The position numbers were made by a program, and so were the translations under genes. The notes beneath the pieces were generated by a model. The model saw only the letters and a program-made list of their open reading frames with translations, was not told the DNA's origin and made no database searches. A stretch of DNA of 5,663 nt. Source: Actinomycetota bacterium. Lineage in GTDB: Bacteria > Actinomycetota > Acidimicrobiia > Acidimicrobiales > JACCXE01. Where the stretch lies: positions 1 through 5,663 of the forward strand of contig JACCXE010000430.1 in NCBI GenBank assembly GCA_013697265.1, given 5' to 3'. This document shows positions 1 through 5,663 of the stretch, one piece after another. The number at the start of each line of letters is the position of its first letter. Position 1 is the first letter of the stretch.

Positions 1-1
1 G

Positions 2-748
2 GCGACACTGCACGCGACCGGTCAACCGGCCAAGCACGAGAAGTTTCAGCCGTTGCCCGAGGGTTTCGCCCACTCCGTCGCGTTCGACATCGACGACATC
101 GACCGCATGATCGATGCCACGACAGCGGGCGTGCTCATTGAGGTCGTCCAGGGTGAAGGCGGTGTGCACGCGGCGCCTGAAGGTTTCGTGAAAGATCTAC
201 GCCAGCTGTGCGACCAGCGGGGCGTGCTGATGCTCGTAGACGAGGTGCAAACGGGCCTCGGCCGCACCGGCGAGTGGTTCGCGTTCCAACACAGCGACGT
301 ACGGCCCGACATCGTCACCGTGGCCAAAGCGCTCGGCAACGGTGTGCCGATCGGCGCGTGCTGGGCCCGAGCCGAGGTGTCGTCGGTGTTCGAGCCCGGC
401 GACCATGGCTCGACGTACGGAGGGCAGCCCTTCGCCACCGCCGCGGCCCAGGCCACACTCGACGAACTGATCGCGATCGACGCGCCGGCCTGCGCCCGAC
501 GTCAGGGCGCGCGGCTCGCCGATGGCCTGGCCGCCCTCGACGCGGTCACCGCGGTGCGGGGCATGGGGCTGCTTCTCGGCGCCGAACTCGCAGCCGGCAA
601 CGCCAAAGCCATGAACGCGGCGCTGCTAGAAGCGGGACTAATCGTGAACGCCGTTACCGAAACCGCACTGCGCTTTGCCCCCCCGCTGAACGTGTCCGAC
701 GACGAGGTCGACGCCGCGCTGGCCATCTGCAAGGAGATCTTGAAATGA
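2..748 (+). CDS. argD: Acetylornithine aminotransferase ArgD (5'-truncated by window edge)
   Basis: This is the C-terminal 248 residues of a class III PLP-dependent aminotransferase. The enzyme converts N-acetylglutamate 5-semialdehyde to N-acetylornithine with glutamate as amino donor, in the cytoplasm. The frame is open from base 2, so the TTG at 53 is internal and the real start lies upstream of the window. Visible motifs are TLHATGQPAKHEKFQPLP at the left edge (an ArgD-type segment), VDEVQTGLGRTG with the PLP-nitrogen-binding Asp at 239-241, VTVAKALGNG with the Schiff-base Lys at 326-328, and HGSTYGGQP with the phosphate-binding Thr at 413-415. The C-terminal LRFAPPLNVS segment is also typical. 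The first 130-150 residues are missing if the family length of about 390-400 applies. The stop TGA (746-748) overlaps the argF ATG, suggesting translational coupling. Other class III aminotransferases (GabT, RocD) share these motifs, but the arg neighbours settle the assignment. Confidence 0.95.
   Translation, partial: ATLHATGQPAKHEKFQPLPEGFAHSVAFDIDDIDRMIDATTAGVLIEVVQGEGGVHAAPEGFVKDLRQLCDQRGVLMLVDEVQTGLGRTGEWFAFQHSDVRPDIVTVAKALGNGVPIGACWARAEVSSVFEPGDHGSTYGGQPFATAAAQATLDELIAIDAPACARRQGARLADGLAALDAVTAVRGMGLLLGAELAAGNAKAMNAALLEAGLIVNAVTETALRFAPPLNVSDDEVDAALAICKEILK
731..736 (+). promoter_or_regulatory. Shine-Dalgarno of argF
   Basis: AAGGAG lies within the last codons of argD, eight bases before the ATG at 745. 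It is the strongest ribosome binding site in the window and fixes the argF start, which overlaps the argD stop as ATGA. Confidence 0.8.
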
Positions 749-1644
749 GCGCCAGACACTTGCTGGACATCGACGATCTGCGGCCCGCGGAACTCGTCGA
801 CATCATCACCAAGGCTGAAGAGCCGTCGCCGCCGCAGGTCCTGCAGGGCAAGGGTGTCGGGCTGATCTTCGAGAAAGCCAGTGGTCGCACCCGCAACGCC
901 ACCGAGATGGCGGTGGTCGGCCTCGGCGGCCACCCGGTGAGCATGCGGGGCGACGAGGTCGGCATCGACACCCGTGAGACGGCGGAAGACGTCGCGCGCG
1001 CGCTCGCCGGTTACCACGCAGTTATCGGGGCGCGGGTGAAGTCGCACGCGGTGCTCGAGCGCATGGCCGCCGTGTCCCCGGTGCCCGTGCTGAACCTGCT
1101 GTCCGACCTGGCTCACCCCTGTCAGGCCATCGCCGACCTGGTCACGCTGCGGGCGCGCTTCGGCGCGTTGGCCGGCCTGCGCGTGGCCTACGTCGGCGAT
1201 TTCAACAACGTGGCTCGGTCCTTGGCAATCGCGGCCGCGTTCACCGCCGTGGACTTCGTCGTCGCCTCACCGCCGGGCTACGGGCCCACGCCCGTCGACG
1301 TCGACCGCATCGCGTCGCTCAACGGCCTTATGACCGTGACCGATCGCCCGCTCGACGCCACCAAGGGCGCCCACGCCGTCTACACCGACGTGTGGATCTC
1401 GATGGGCCAAGAAGGCGAAGCCGACGAACGGCGTCGCGCCTTCGAAGGGTTCAACGTGAGCAGCGGTCTGTTCGAAAACGCCGACGCCAAGGCGATCTTC
1501 CTGCACTGCCTGCCCGCTATCCGGGGCGAGGAAGTCGACGCCGAGGTGATCGACGGGCTGCAGAGCGCCGTGTTCGAACAAGCGGCCAACCGATTGGCCG
1601 CGGCCCGGGGCGTGCTCTGGTGGATGGCGGAGACGCGCTCGTGA
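745..1644 (+). CDS. argF: Ornithine carbamoyltransferase ArgF
   Basis: This 299-residue cytoplasmic enzyme transfers the carbamoyl group of carbamoyl phosphate to ornithine, giving citrulline. The length fits the family (about 300-335). The carbamoyl-phosphate loop is SGRTR at residues 46-50, where most relatives have STRTR; the ligand-binding Ser, Arg, Thr and Arg are kept. HPCQ is at 124-127, the ornithine-binding DVWISMG at 215-221, and HCLP, with the catalytic Cys, at 254-257. The segment after the first loop reads NATEMAV instead of the common SFE, and HCLPAIRGEEV has Ile where His or Tyr is usual. These look like lineage variants and not damage. I chose the ATG at 745 for its AAGGAG site and the conserved HLLDIDDL N-terminus. 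A much longer in-frame upstream extension (from 208) is argD read out of frame. The gene overlaps argD by ATGA and argR by GTGA. Aspartate carbamoyltransferase is excluded by the SMG and HCLP motifs. Confidence 0.96.
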   Translation: MSARHLLDIDDLRPAELVDIITKAEEPSPPQVLQGKGVGLIFEKASGRTRNATEMAVVGLGGHPVSMRGDEVGIDTRETAEDVARALAGYHAVIGARVKSHAVLERMAAVSPVPVLNLLSDLAHPCQAIADLVTLRARFGALAGLRVAYVGDFNNVARSLAIAAAFTAVDFVVASPPGYGPTPVDVDRIASLNGLMTVTDRPLDATKGAHAVYTDVWISMGQEGEADERRRAFEGFNVSSGLFENADAKAIFLHCLPAIRGEEVDAEVIDGLQSAVFEQAANRLAAARGVLWWMAETRS

Positions 1645-2108
1645 GGCTGGCCAAACAGCAGCGCCAGTACCGGATCGCCTCGCTGCTTGAGTCGGGCACC
1701 GTCACGAGCCAGGCGCAACTGGTCGATCTGCTCGCCGAGTCTGGCGTCGTTGCGACGCAGGCCACGGTGTCGCGTGACCTCGAAGACATGGGCGCAGTCA
1801 AGATCCGGGTGCGGGGCGGCGAGACGGCGTACGCGCTGCCCGAGTTGCCCAGTCAACGGGTCGCTCCCGAAGATCACCTTCGCCGCGTGTTGTCCGAGTG
1901 GCTCGTCGACGTCGCGTTCAACGGGCCGGTCGTCGTGTTGCGCACGCCACCAGGTTCGGCCCACGTGGTCGCGTCGGCGATCGATCGAGCCGGCCTCGAC
2001 GACATCCTCGGCACGGTGGCCGGCGACGACACGCTCATGGTGATCGCGTCGGAAAACGTAGGCGGCGAGAAGGTTGCCGATATGTTCGCTGAATTGGCCG
2101 GGCTGTAG
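1641..2108 (+). CDS. argR: Arginine repressor ArgR
   Basis: This 155-residue regulator has the standard length and two-domain layout. Residues 1-68 form the winged helix-turn-helix, with TVTSQAQLVDLLAESG and the recognition segment TQATVSRDLEDMGAVK (residues 39-54). Residues 75-155 form the oligomerisation and arginine-binding domain, with PGSAHVVASAIDRAG and the ligand-binding GTVAGDDT (124-131). In the family, six subunits with bound arginine bind ARG boxes upstream of arg genes. The GTG at 1641 overlaps the argF TGA (GTGA) and is preceded by a weak GGCGGAG site at 1626-1632, so coupling to argF is likely. It starts just before the conserved KQQRQYRIASLLESG segment; no better start exists. 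Being encoded within the operon it controls implies autoregulation (inference). I saw no ARG-box-like palindrome in the window. Confidence 0.96.
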   Translation: MRLAKQQRQYRIASLLESGTVTSQAQLVDLLAESGVVATQATVSRDLEDMGAVKIRVRGGETAYALPELPSQRVAPEDHLRRVLSEWLVDVAFNGPVVVLRTPPGSAHVVASAIDRAGLDDILGTVAGDDTLMVIASENVGGEKVADMFAELAGL

Positions 2109-2117
2109 CCCCCAACT

Positions 2118-2124
2118 GAAAGAG
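2118..2124 (+). promoter_or_regulatory. Shine-Dalgarno of argG
   Basis: GAAAGAG lies five bases before the GTG at 2130, in the 21-base gap after argR. It is a moderate match to the anti-SD. A small self-complementary AGAGTCTCT (2121-2129) overlaps it but is too short to form a convincing hairpin. Confidence 0.5.
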
Positions 2125-2129
2125 TCTCT

Positions 2130-3341
2130 GTGCCTAAGCGGGTTGTTCTTGCCTATTCCGGTGGTCTCGACACCTCAGTCGCAGTCGCCTGGCTTCGAGA
2201 GGAGATGGGCCTCGACGTAATCGCGGTCGCCGTCGACGTCGGGCAAGAAGGTGCGGGCGATGAGATGGACAAGGTCCGCGAGCGCGCCCTGGCCGCAGGC
2301 GCGATTGAAGCCGAAGTCATCGACGCCAAGGACGAGTACGCGACGGACTTTTTGGTGCCGGCGCTCAAAGCCAACGCGATGTACGAGGGCCGTTACCCGC
2401 TGGTGAGCGCGCTCAGCCGGCCGGTCATCGTGAAGCATCTCGTGAACGCGGCGCGGCGCCACGGCGCCGACGCCGTCGGCCACGGGTGCACCGGAAAGGG
2501 AAACGACCAGGTCCGGTTCGAAGTGTCCACCCGAGCTCTTGCGCCCGATCTCGAGGTCATCGCGCCGGCTCGTAACTGGGGCCTAACTCGCGACGAGTCG
2601 ATCCGCTACGCCGAGGTGCGCGGCATCCCGATCACCGCGACGCGCGAAAAGCTCTATTCGATCGACGACAACCTCTGGGGTCGTGCGATCGAGTGCGGCG
2701 AGATGGAAGACCCGTGGCGCGAGCCGCCCCCCGGGGTGTGGTTGCTCACGAAGCACACCGCCACCGAACCCACCGACATCACCGTCTCGTTCGAAGCAGG
2801 TGTGCCGGTTGCCCTCGACGGCGAGAAGCTGAGCCTCGTCGATCTCATCAACAAGCTCGGGGCGGTCGTGGGCTCGTACGGATGGGGTCGTATCGACATG
2901 GTCGAGAACCGCCGCGTCGGCATCAAGAGCCGGGAAACCTACGAGTGCCCGGCCAGCCTGGCGCTGATCCTGGCCCACAACGACCTCGAGTCGATCACCC
3001 TTGAGCGCGACCTGGCCCGCGAAAAGGCGCGCCTCGAGCCCCGCTACGCCGAGCTGATCTACGACGGGCTGTGGTTCTCGCCACTGAAGCGGGCTTACGA
3101 CGCCTTCATCGACGACAGCCAAAAGTTCGTCACCGGCGACGTGCGCCTCCATTTGTCGGACGGTTCGTGCCGCGTCACGGGTCGCCGGTCACCTGACGCG
3201 CTTTACGACTACGAACTGGCCACCTACGACGCGGCCGACTCGTTCCGCCACGCCGACTCCGAGGGATTCGTGCGCCTTTGGGGCCTCTCGGTTCAGACCT
3301 GGGCCCAGCGGCAAGGTCCTGGCCGAGGCCAGGACCAATGA
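2130..3341 (+). CDS. argG: Argininosuccinate synthase ArgG
   Basis: This 403-residue cytoplasmic enzyme ligates citrulline and aspartate using ATP (to AMP and PPi), giving argininosuccinate. The length is normal for the bacterial enzyme (about 395-405). The N-terminal ATP-pyrophosphatase loop is AYSGGLDTS (residues 8-16). It is followed by YEGRYPLVSA (85-94), HGCTGKGNDQVRFE (118-131), YSIDDNLWGRAIECG (176-190) and YECPASLALI (271-280), all typical of the family's citrulline, aspartate and ATP binding regions. The GTG at 2130 places the SGGLDTS loop at the usual distance from the N-terminus. The conserved fold seems to end near WGLSVQTWA (385-392). The last residues, QRQGPGRGQDQ, are a non-conserved tail whose DNA is a perfect inverted repeat (3315-3336). 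The TGA at 3339-3341 overlaps an ATG in another frame, described separately. Confidence 0.97.
   Translation: MPKRVVLAYSGGLDTSVAVAWLREEMGLDVIAVAVDVGQEGAGDEMDKVRERALAAGAIEAEVIDAKDEYATDFLVPALKANAMYEGRYPLVSALSRPVIVKHLVNAARRHGADAVGHGCTGKGNDQVRFEVSTRALAPDLEVIAPARNWGLTRDESIRYAEVRGIPITATREKLYSIDDNLWGRAIECGEMEDPWREPPPGVWLLTKHTATEPTDITVSFEAGVPVALDGEKLSLVDLINKLGAVVGSYGWGRIDMVENRRVGIKSRETYECPASLALILAHNDLESITLERDLAREKARLEPRYAELIYDGLWFSPLKRAYDAFIDDSQKFVTGDVRLHLSDGSCRVTGRRSPDALYDYELATYDAADSFRHADSEGFVRLWGLSVQTWAQRQGPGRGQDQ
3315..3336 (+). repeat. Perfect 10-bp inverted repeat in the argG 3' end
   Basis: GGTCCTGGCC (3315-3324) and GGCCAGGACC (3327-3336) are exact reverse complements separated by GA. As RNA this would fold into a 9-bp GC-rich stem with a CGAG loop. 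It ends two bases before the ATGA that joins the argG stop to the micro-ORF start, and it buries the AGGA at 3331-3334, the only SD-like motif for that ATG. No U-run follows, so it is not a standard intrinsic terminator. It could tune coupling or stabilise RNA between argG and argH; the function is inferred. Confidence 0.75.
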
Positions 3342-3379
3342 AGCTGCCCGGCTCCGGCGATCAGACCGCGGCGCCGTGA
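3338..3379 (+). CDS. Possible 13-codon coupling micro-ORF between argG and argH
   Basis: ATG at 3338 opens a 13-codon frame, MKLPGSGDQTAAP, ending at TGA 3377-3379. Its start overlaps the argG stop (ATGA, 3338-3341) and its stop overlaps the argH start (GTGA, 3376-3379). An AGGA lies only three bases upstream and sits inside the hairpin stem, so initiation would depend on ribosomes finishing argG. The peptide resembles nothing I recognise. The likely role, if real, is to carry ribosomes from argG to argH and not to make a working peptide. A frame this short with overlaps at both ends can occur by chance. Confidence 0.35.
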   Translation: MKLPGSGDQTAAP

Positions 3380-4767
3380 CGACGCTCTGGCACGGCCGGT
3401 TTGCGGACGGGCCGGCCGAGTCACTGTGGCAGTTCACCGTCAGCCTGCCCTTCGATCAACTGCTCGGGCCTGACGACATCGTCGCGTCCAAGGCGCACGT
3501 GCGCGGTCTCGTGCGGGGAGCGTTGCTCACGCAGCGAGAGGGCGACACGCTGCTGGCCGCGCTCGACCAGGTCGCCTCCGAGCTATCCGACAATTCGTTC
3601 AAGTTCGTCGACTCCGACGAGGACATCCACACCGCGATCGAACGTCGCGTTACCGAAATGGCCGGCGACACCGGCGCCAAGCTCCACACCGGCCGCAGCC
3701 GTAACGACCAGGTGGCCACGGCGTTCCGGCTCTGGTGCAAGCGGGCGGCCACCGAGGTGGCCCTCGACGTCCTCGCCCTGCAAAACGTCCTGCTGGGCCG
3801 GGCTGCCGAGGTCGGTAACGCCTACATGCCCGGCTACACCCACTTGCAGCGGGCCCAGCCGATCCTGCTTGCGCACCACCTGTTGGCTCACGGCTGGGCG
3901 TTGAGCCGTGACGTAGACCGCCTCGTCGACGCTCGCACTCGTCTCGACGTATCGCCGCTCGGCGCCGGTGCCCTCGCCGGGTCGTCGCTGCCGCTTGATC
4001 CCGACGGCGTCGCCGAAGAGCTGGGCTTCGCTCGGTGCTTCGACAACAGCCTCGACGTCACCTCCGACCGAGACTTCGTAGCCGAGCTCCTGCACACGAT
4101 CGCCCTGCTCGGCGTGCACCTGTCGCGCATCGGCGAGGAGGTCGTCCTCTGGTCGACCGAGGAGTTCGGATTCCTGAAGCTGGCCGACGCCTATTCGACC
4201 GGTAGCTCGATGCTGCCGCAGAAGAAGAACCCCGACATCGCCGAATTGGCCCGCGGCAAGGCCGGACGCCTCATCGGGCACGCTGCGGGCTTTCTCGCCA
4301 CCCTCAAGGGCCTGCCGTTGGCCTACAACCGGGACCTCCAAGAGGATAAAGAGCCGCTGTTCGACGCCGTTGACCAAATCCGTCTGGCTTTGGCCGCCCT
4401 CGGCGGCCTCTTGGCCACTGCCACCTTCGACTTGCCCCGCATGGCCGACGCCGCCGACGCGCCCAGCGCCGCGGCAGTCGACCTGGCCGAATGGTTGGTT
4501 GAACAGGGCACGCCGTTTCGTGAGGCCCACGCGGTGGTCGGCGCGATCGTGCGCGACAGCCTTGATCGCCACGTCCCCATGGCTGAACTGGTCGAGGCTC
4601 ATCCCAACCTGGGCCCTGATGCGGTGGCGCTGCTCGGTATTGGGGTGGCCGTCACCCGCCGCCAGACTCCGGGTGGCACCGGCCCCGATCAGGTCGCTGA
4701 GCAGCGCAAACGGTTCGAAAGCCGGCTGCGGATCGACGTGGAGCGAGTTACCCCGCCCTCGGCTTGA
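3376..4767 (+). CDS. argH: Argininosuccinate lyase ArgH
   Basis: This 463-residue enzyme of the fumarase/aspartase superfamily splits argininosuccinate into arginine and fumarate, the last step of the pathway. It normally works as a homotetramer with active sites built from three subunits. The N-terminus MTTLWHGRFADGP matches the family start, which supports the GTG at 3376. The same frame is open upstream but has no ATG, GTG or TTG there. Signatures are HTGRSRNDQ (104-112), GYTHLQRAQP (153-162, with the catalytic His at 156) and the mobile signature loop GSSMLPQKKNPD (276-287) holding the catalytic Ser. That loop has Met-Leu where Ile-Met or Leu-Met is more usual. LAYNRDLQEDKEPLFD (315-330) is also typical. 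No Shine-Dalgarno is visible in the 20 bases before the start, so translation may depend on coupling from upstream. The stop codon lies within the -35 hexamer of the rRNA promoter. Confidence 0.96.
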   Translation: MTTLWHGRFADGPAESLWQFTVSLPFDQLLGPDDIVASKAHVRGLVRGALLTQREGDTLLAALDQVASELSDNSFKFVDSDEDIHTAIERRVTEMAGDTGAKLHTGRSRNDQVATAFRLWCKRAATEVALDVLALQNVLLGRAAEVGNAYMPGYTHLQRAQPILLAHHLLAHGWALSRDVDRLVDARTRLDVSPLGAGALAGSSLPLDPDGVAEELGFARCFDNSLDVTSDRDFVAELLHTIALLGVHLSRIGEEVVLWSTEEFGFLKLADAYSTGSSMLPQKKNPDIAELARGKAGRLIGHAAGFLATLKGLPLAYNRDLQEDKEPLFDAVDQIRLALAALGGLLATATFDLPRMADAADAPSAAAVDLAEWLVEQGTPFREAHAVVGAIVRDSLDRHVPMAELVEAHPNLGPDAVALLGIGVAVTRRQTPGGTGPDQVAEQRKRFESRLRIDVERVTPPSA

Positions 4768-4793
4768 CGGCAACTACATCGGTGTCGTACAGT
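4764..4793 (+). promoter_or_regulatory. Probable rRNA operon promoter (sigma70/SigA type)
   Basis: TTGACG (4764-4769) and TACAGT (4788-4793) are separated by 18 bases, the spacing seen in known actinobacterial rrn promoters. The hexamers match the consensus at five of six (-35) and four of six (-10) positions. The -35 box contains the argH stop codon. Transcription would start near 4800, about 350 bases before mature 16S. The bases after the -10 (CTCCGTC) are GC-rich, as in stringently controlled rRNA promoters; that regulation is inferred. No A/T-rich UP element is possible because the upstream DNA is argH coding sequence. Confidence 0.65.
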
Positions 4794-4860
4794 CTCCGTC
4801 CCGCCCCACGGTGCCTTCGAGCACGATGAAGCGGTAGAGGAAGTGCCCTGGATCTAGCTC

Positions 4861-4903
4861 GCAAGAGACTTGCCGGGAGCAACCCTCGAGAGCAGGCGCT
4901 CCC
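4861..4903 (+). repeat. Two adjacent hairpins in the early leader
   Basis: GCAAG (4861-4865) pairs with CTTGC (4869-4873) across a three-base AGA loop. One base later GGGAGC (4875-4880) pairs with GCTCCC (4898-4903) across 17 bases, within which CCT (4884-4886) and AGG (4894-4896) may add a short inner stem. There is no U-run after either, so they are not intrinsic terminators. They are most likely structural elements of the nascent leader. Confidence 0.45.
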
Positions 4904-4942
4904 TAAGCACCTCCGCCCTCCACAGATCGAACTGGTCTAAGA

Positions 4943-4960
4943 GGCGTGTGCCGGAACGCT
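4943..4960 (+). promoter_or_regulatory. boxB-like hairpin of the rRNA antitermination site
   Basis: GCGT (4944-4947) pairs with ACGC (4956-4959), extended by a G-U pair (4943/4960), around the eight-base loop GTGCCGGA. It sits five bases before boxA, the arrangement seen in bacterial rRNA leaders. Stem length is modest, so the call rests mainly on position. Confidence 0.5.
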
Positions 4961-4965
4961 GGTGA

Positions 4966-4979
4966 TGCTCCTTGACAAC
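4966..4979 (+). promoter_or_regulatory. boxA antitermination element
   Basis: TGCTCCTTGACAAC closely resembles rRNA boxA sequences (TGCTCTTTAACA in E. coli, TGTTCTTTGAAAACT types in Gram-positives), and the following GGAACAG continues the likeness to the Gram-positive form. In the family, NusB-NusE (S10) bind boxA RNA and let RNA polymerase pass Rho-dependent terminators in the untranslated rRNA operon. It lies about 170 bases after the predicted start site and 170 before 16S. The internal TTGACA is a -35 look-alike, but no -10 follows at proper spacing. Confidence 0.7.
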
Positions 4980-5010
4980 GGAACAGAGATGCGCCAAAAA
5001 CCAGTGCGGG

Positions 5011-5038
5011 CGCAGTTATGGCTTCGGCCAAAGCTGCG
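5011..5038 (+). repeat. Leader hairpin with cUUCGg tetraloop
   Basis: CGCAGTT (5011-5017) and TGGC (5019-5022) pair with GCCA (5027-5030) and AGCTGCG (5032-5038). The fold has one A-A mismatch, one G-U pair and a UUCG loop closed by C-G, an unusually stable tetraloop. It probably folds at once on transcription. Its left arm can also pair with other leader segments. Confidence 0.65.
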
Positions 5039-5061
5039 TTCACAACTGTCATAAACTTTGA

Positions 5062-5096
5062 CGCAAAAACGGACACGAAACATCGTCCGTTCTGCG
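5062..5096 (+). repeat. Second leader hairpin before 16S
   Basis: AACGGAC (5068-5074) pairs perfectly with GTCCGTT (5085-5091) across a ten-base loop. CGCA (5062-5065) can add an outer stem with TGCG (5093-5096). It lies about 55 bases before mature 16S and is probably part of pre-16S folding or processing. Confidence 0.55.
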
Positions 5097-5148
5097 CCAT
5101 AAAGGTTCAAACCAAATCGTTGTTGGCTCCTAGTGGGCCTTCATGGTT

Positions 5149-5663
<515 letters not shown>

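Larger units (their letters stand above)
4800..5148 (+). other. rRNA operon leader (non-coding)
   Basis: This stretch between the predicted transcription start and mature 16S holds no credible protein gene or tRNA. Its first third is GC-rich, while 4990-5130 is clearly richer in A and T than the flanking genes, with runs such as AAAAA at 4996-5000 and 5065-5069. It contains two early hairpins (4861-4873 and 4875-4903), a boxB/boxA pair, a cUUCGg hairpin and a 7-bp stem at 5068-5091. The last 50 bases should supply the 5' strand of the 16S processing stalk. Its partner would be downstream of 16S, outside the window, so the RNase III site cannot be placed. Confidence 0.7.

Noticed and set aside
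208..744. In-frame upstream extension of argF
   Set aside because: It gives an Arg-rich low-information peptide and lies over conserved argD motifs in another frame. The ATG at 745 with AAGGAG is clearly the start.
2100..2111. Small GGGC-UGUA-GCCC hairpin over the argR stop
   Set aside because: It has only four base pairs and no U-run, so it is too weak to call a terminator.
3301..3375. Upstream extension of the argH frame
   Set aside because: The frame is open but has no ATG, GTG or TTG, and the family N-terminus begins at the GTG at 3376.
3583..4773. Long antisense reading frame (396 codons) opposite argH
   Set aside because: It mirrors the codon structure of a GC-rich gene. The + strand carries all ArgH signatures across the same bases, and the antisense product has no recognisable motif.
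4972..4977. Perfect TTGACA -35 hexamer
   Set aside because: It is part of boxA, and no -10-like hexamer lies 16-19 bases downstream.
5058..5087. Possible second rRNA promoter (TTGACG at 5058-5063)
   Set aside because: The best -10 at 17-base spacing is CATCGT, only three of six matches. A start there would also lie after boxA and within the processing hairpins.
4903..5100. Antisense 65-codon reading frame in the rRNA leader
   Set aside because: It has no family resemblance or convincing SD, and the DNA is better explained as rRNA leader.
5104..5113. GGTTCAAACC resembling a tRNA T-arm
   Set aside because: The flanking bases do not form a T-stem, and no matching anticodon or acceptor arm is present.

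Overview
This window is the 3' part of an arginine-biosynthesis operon followed by the start of a ribosomal RNA operon, all on the + strand. The organism looks like a high-GC Gram-positive bacterium (Actinobacteria/Actinomycetota). Three things point there. The coding DNA is GC-rich, with GTG starts for three of the four complete genes. The order argD-argF-argR-argG-argH matches the actinobacterial argCJBDFRGH cluster. The partial 16S rRNA has actinobacterial signatures, including a short h17/V3 region. Motifs in the 16S and in ArgF suggest Acidimicrobiia or a nearby deep lineage, but that is recall of signatures and not a database match.

Layout. Bases 2-748 hold the C-terminal part of ArgD (acetylornithine aminotransferase), cut by the window edge. 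ArgF (ornithine carbamoyltransferase, 745-1644) starts inside the argD stop codon (ATGA). ArgR (arginine repressor, 1641-2108) starts inside the argF stop codon (GTGA). ArgG (argininosuccinate synthase, 2130-3341) follows after 21 bases. ArgH (argininosuccinate lyase, 3376-4767) follows after 34 bases. The argG-argH junction is unusual. A perfect 10-bp inverted repeat lies in the non-conserved tail of argG, and a 13-codon micro-ORF overlaps the argG stop at one end and the argH GTG start at the other. Bases 4768-5148 carry no protein gene and look like a classical rRNA leader: a sigma70-type promoter whose -35 hexamer overlaps the argH stop, a boxB/boxA antitermination signal and several hairpins. 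Mature 16S rRNA begins near 5149 and runs off the window at about E. coli position 536.

How the genes work together. ArgD makes N-acetylornithine. Ornithine, released by upstream genes not seen here, is carbamoylated by ArgF to citrulline. ArgG joins citrulline to aspartate, and ArgH splits argininosuccinate into arginine and fumarate. ArgR, encoded within the same transcript, is the expected arginine-dependent repressor of the operon. Its operators are presumably upstream of argC, outside the window. I saw no intrinsic terminator between argH and the rRNA leader, so the arg transcript may run into the rRNA operon.

I found no defence system, mobile element, CRISPR array or other exotic system. 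The most interesting signals are the argG-argH junction, the placement of the rRNA promoter on the argH stop codon, and mutually exclusive pairings in the rRNA leader.
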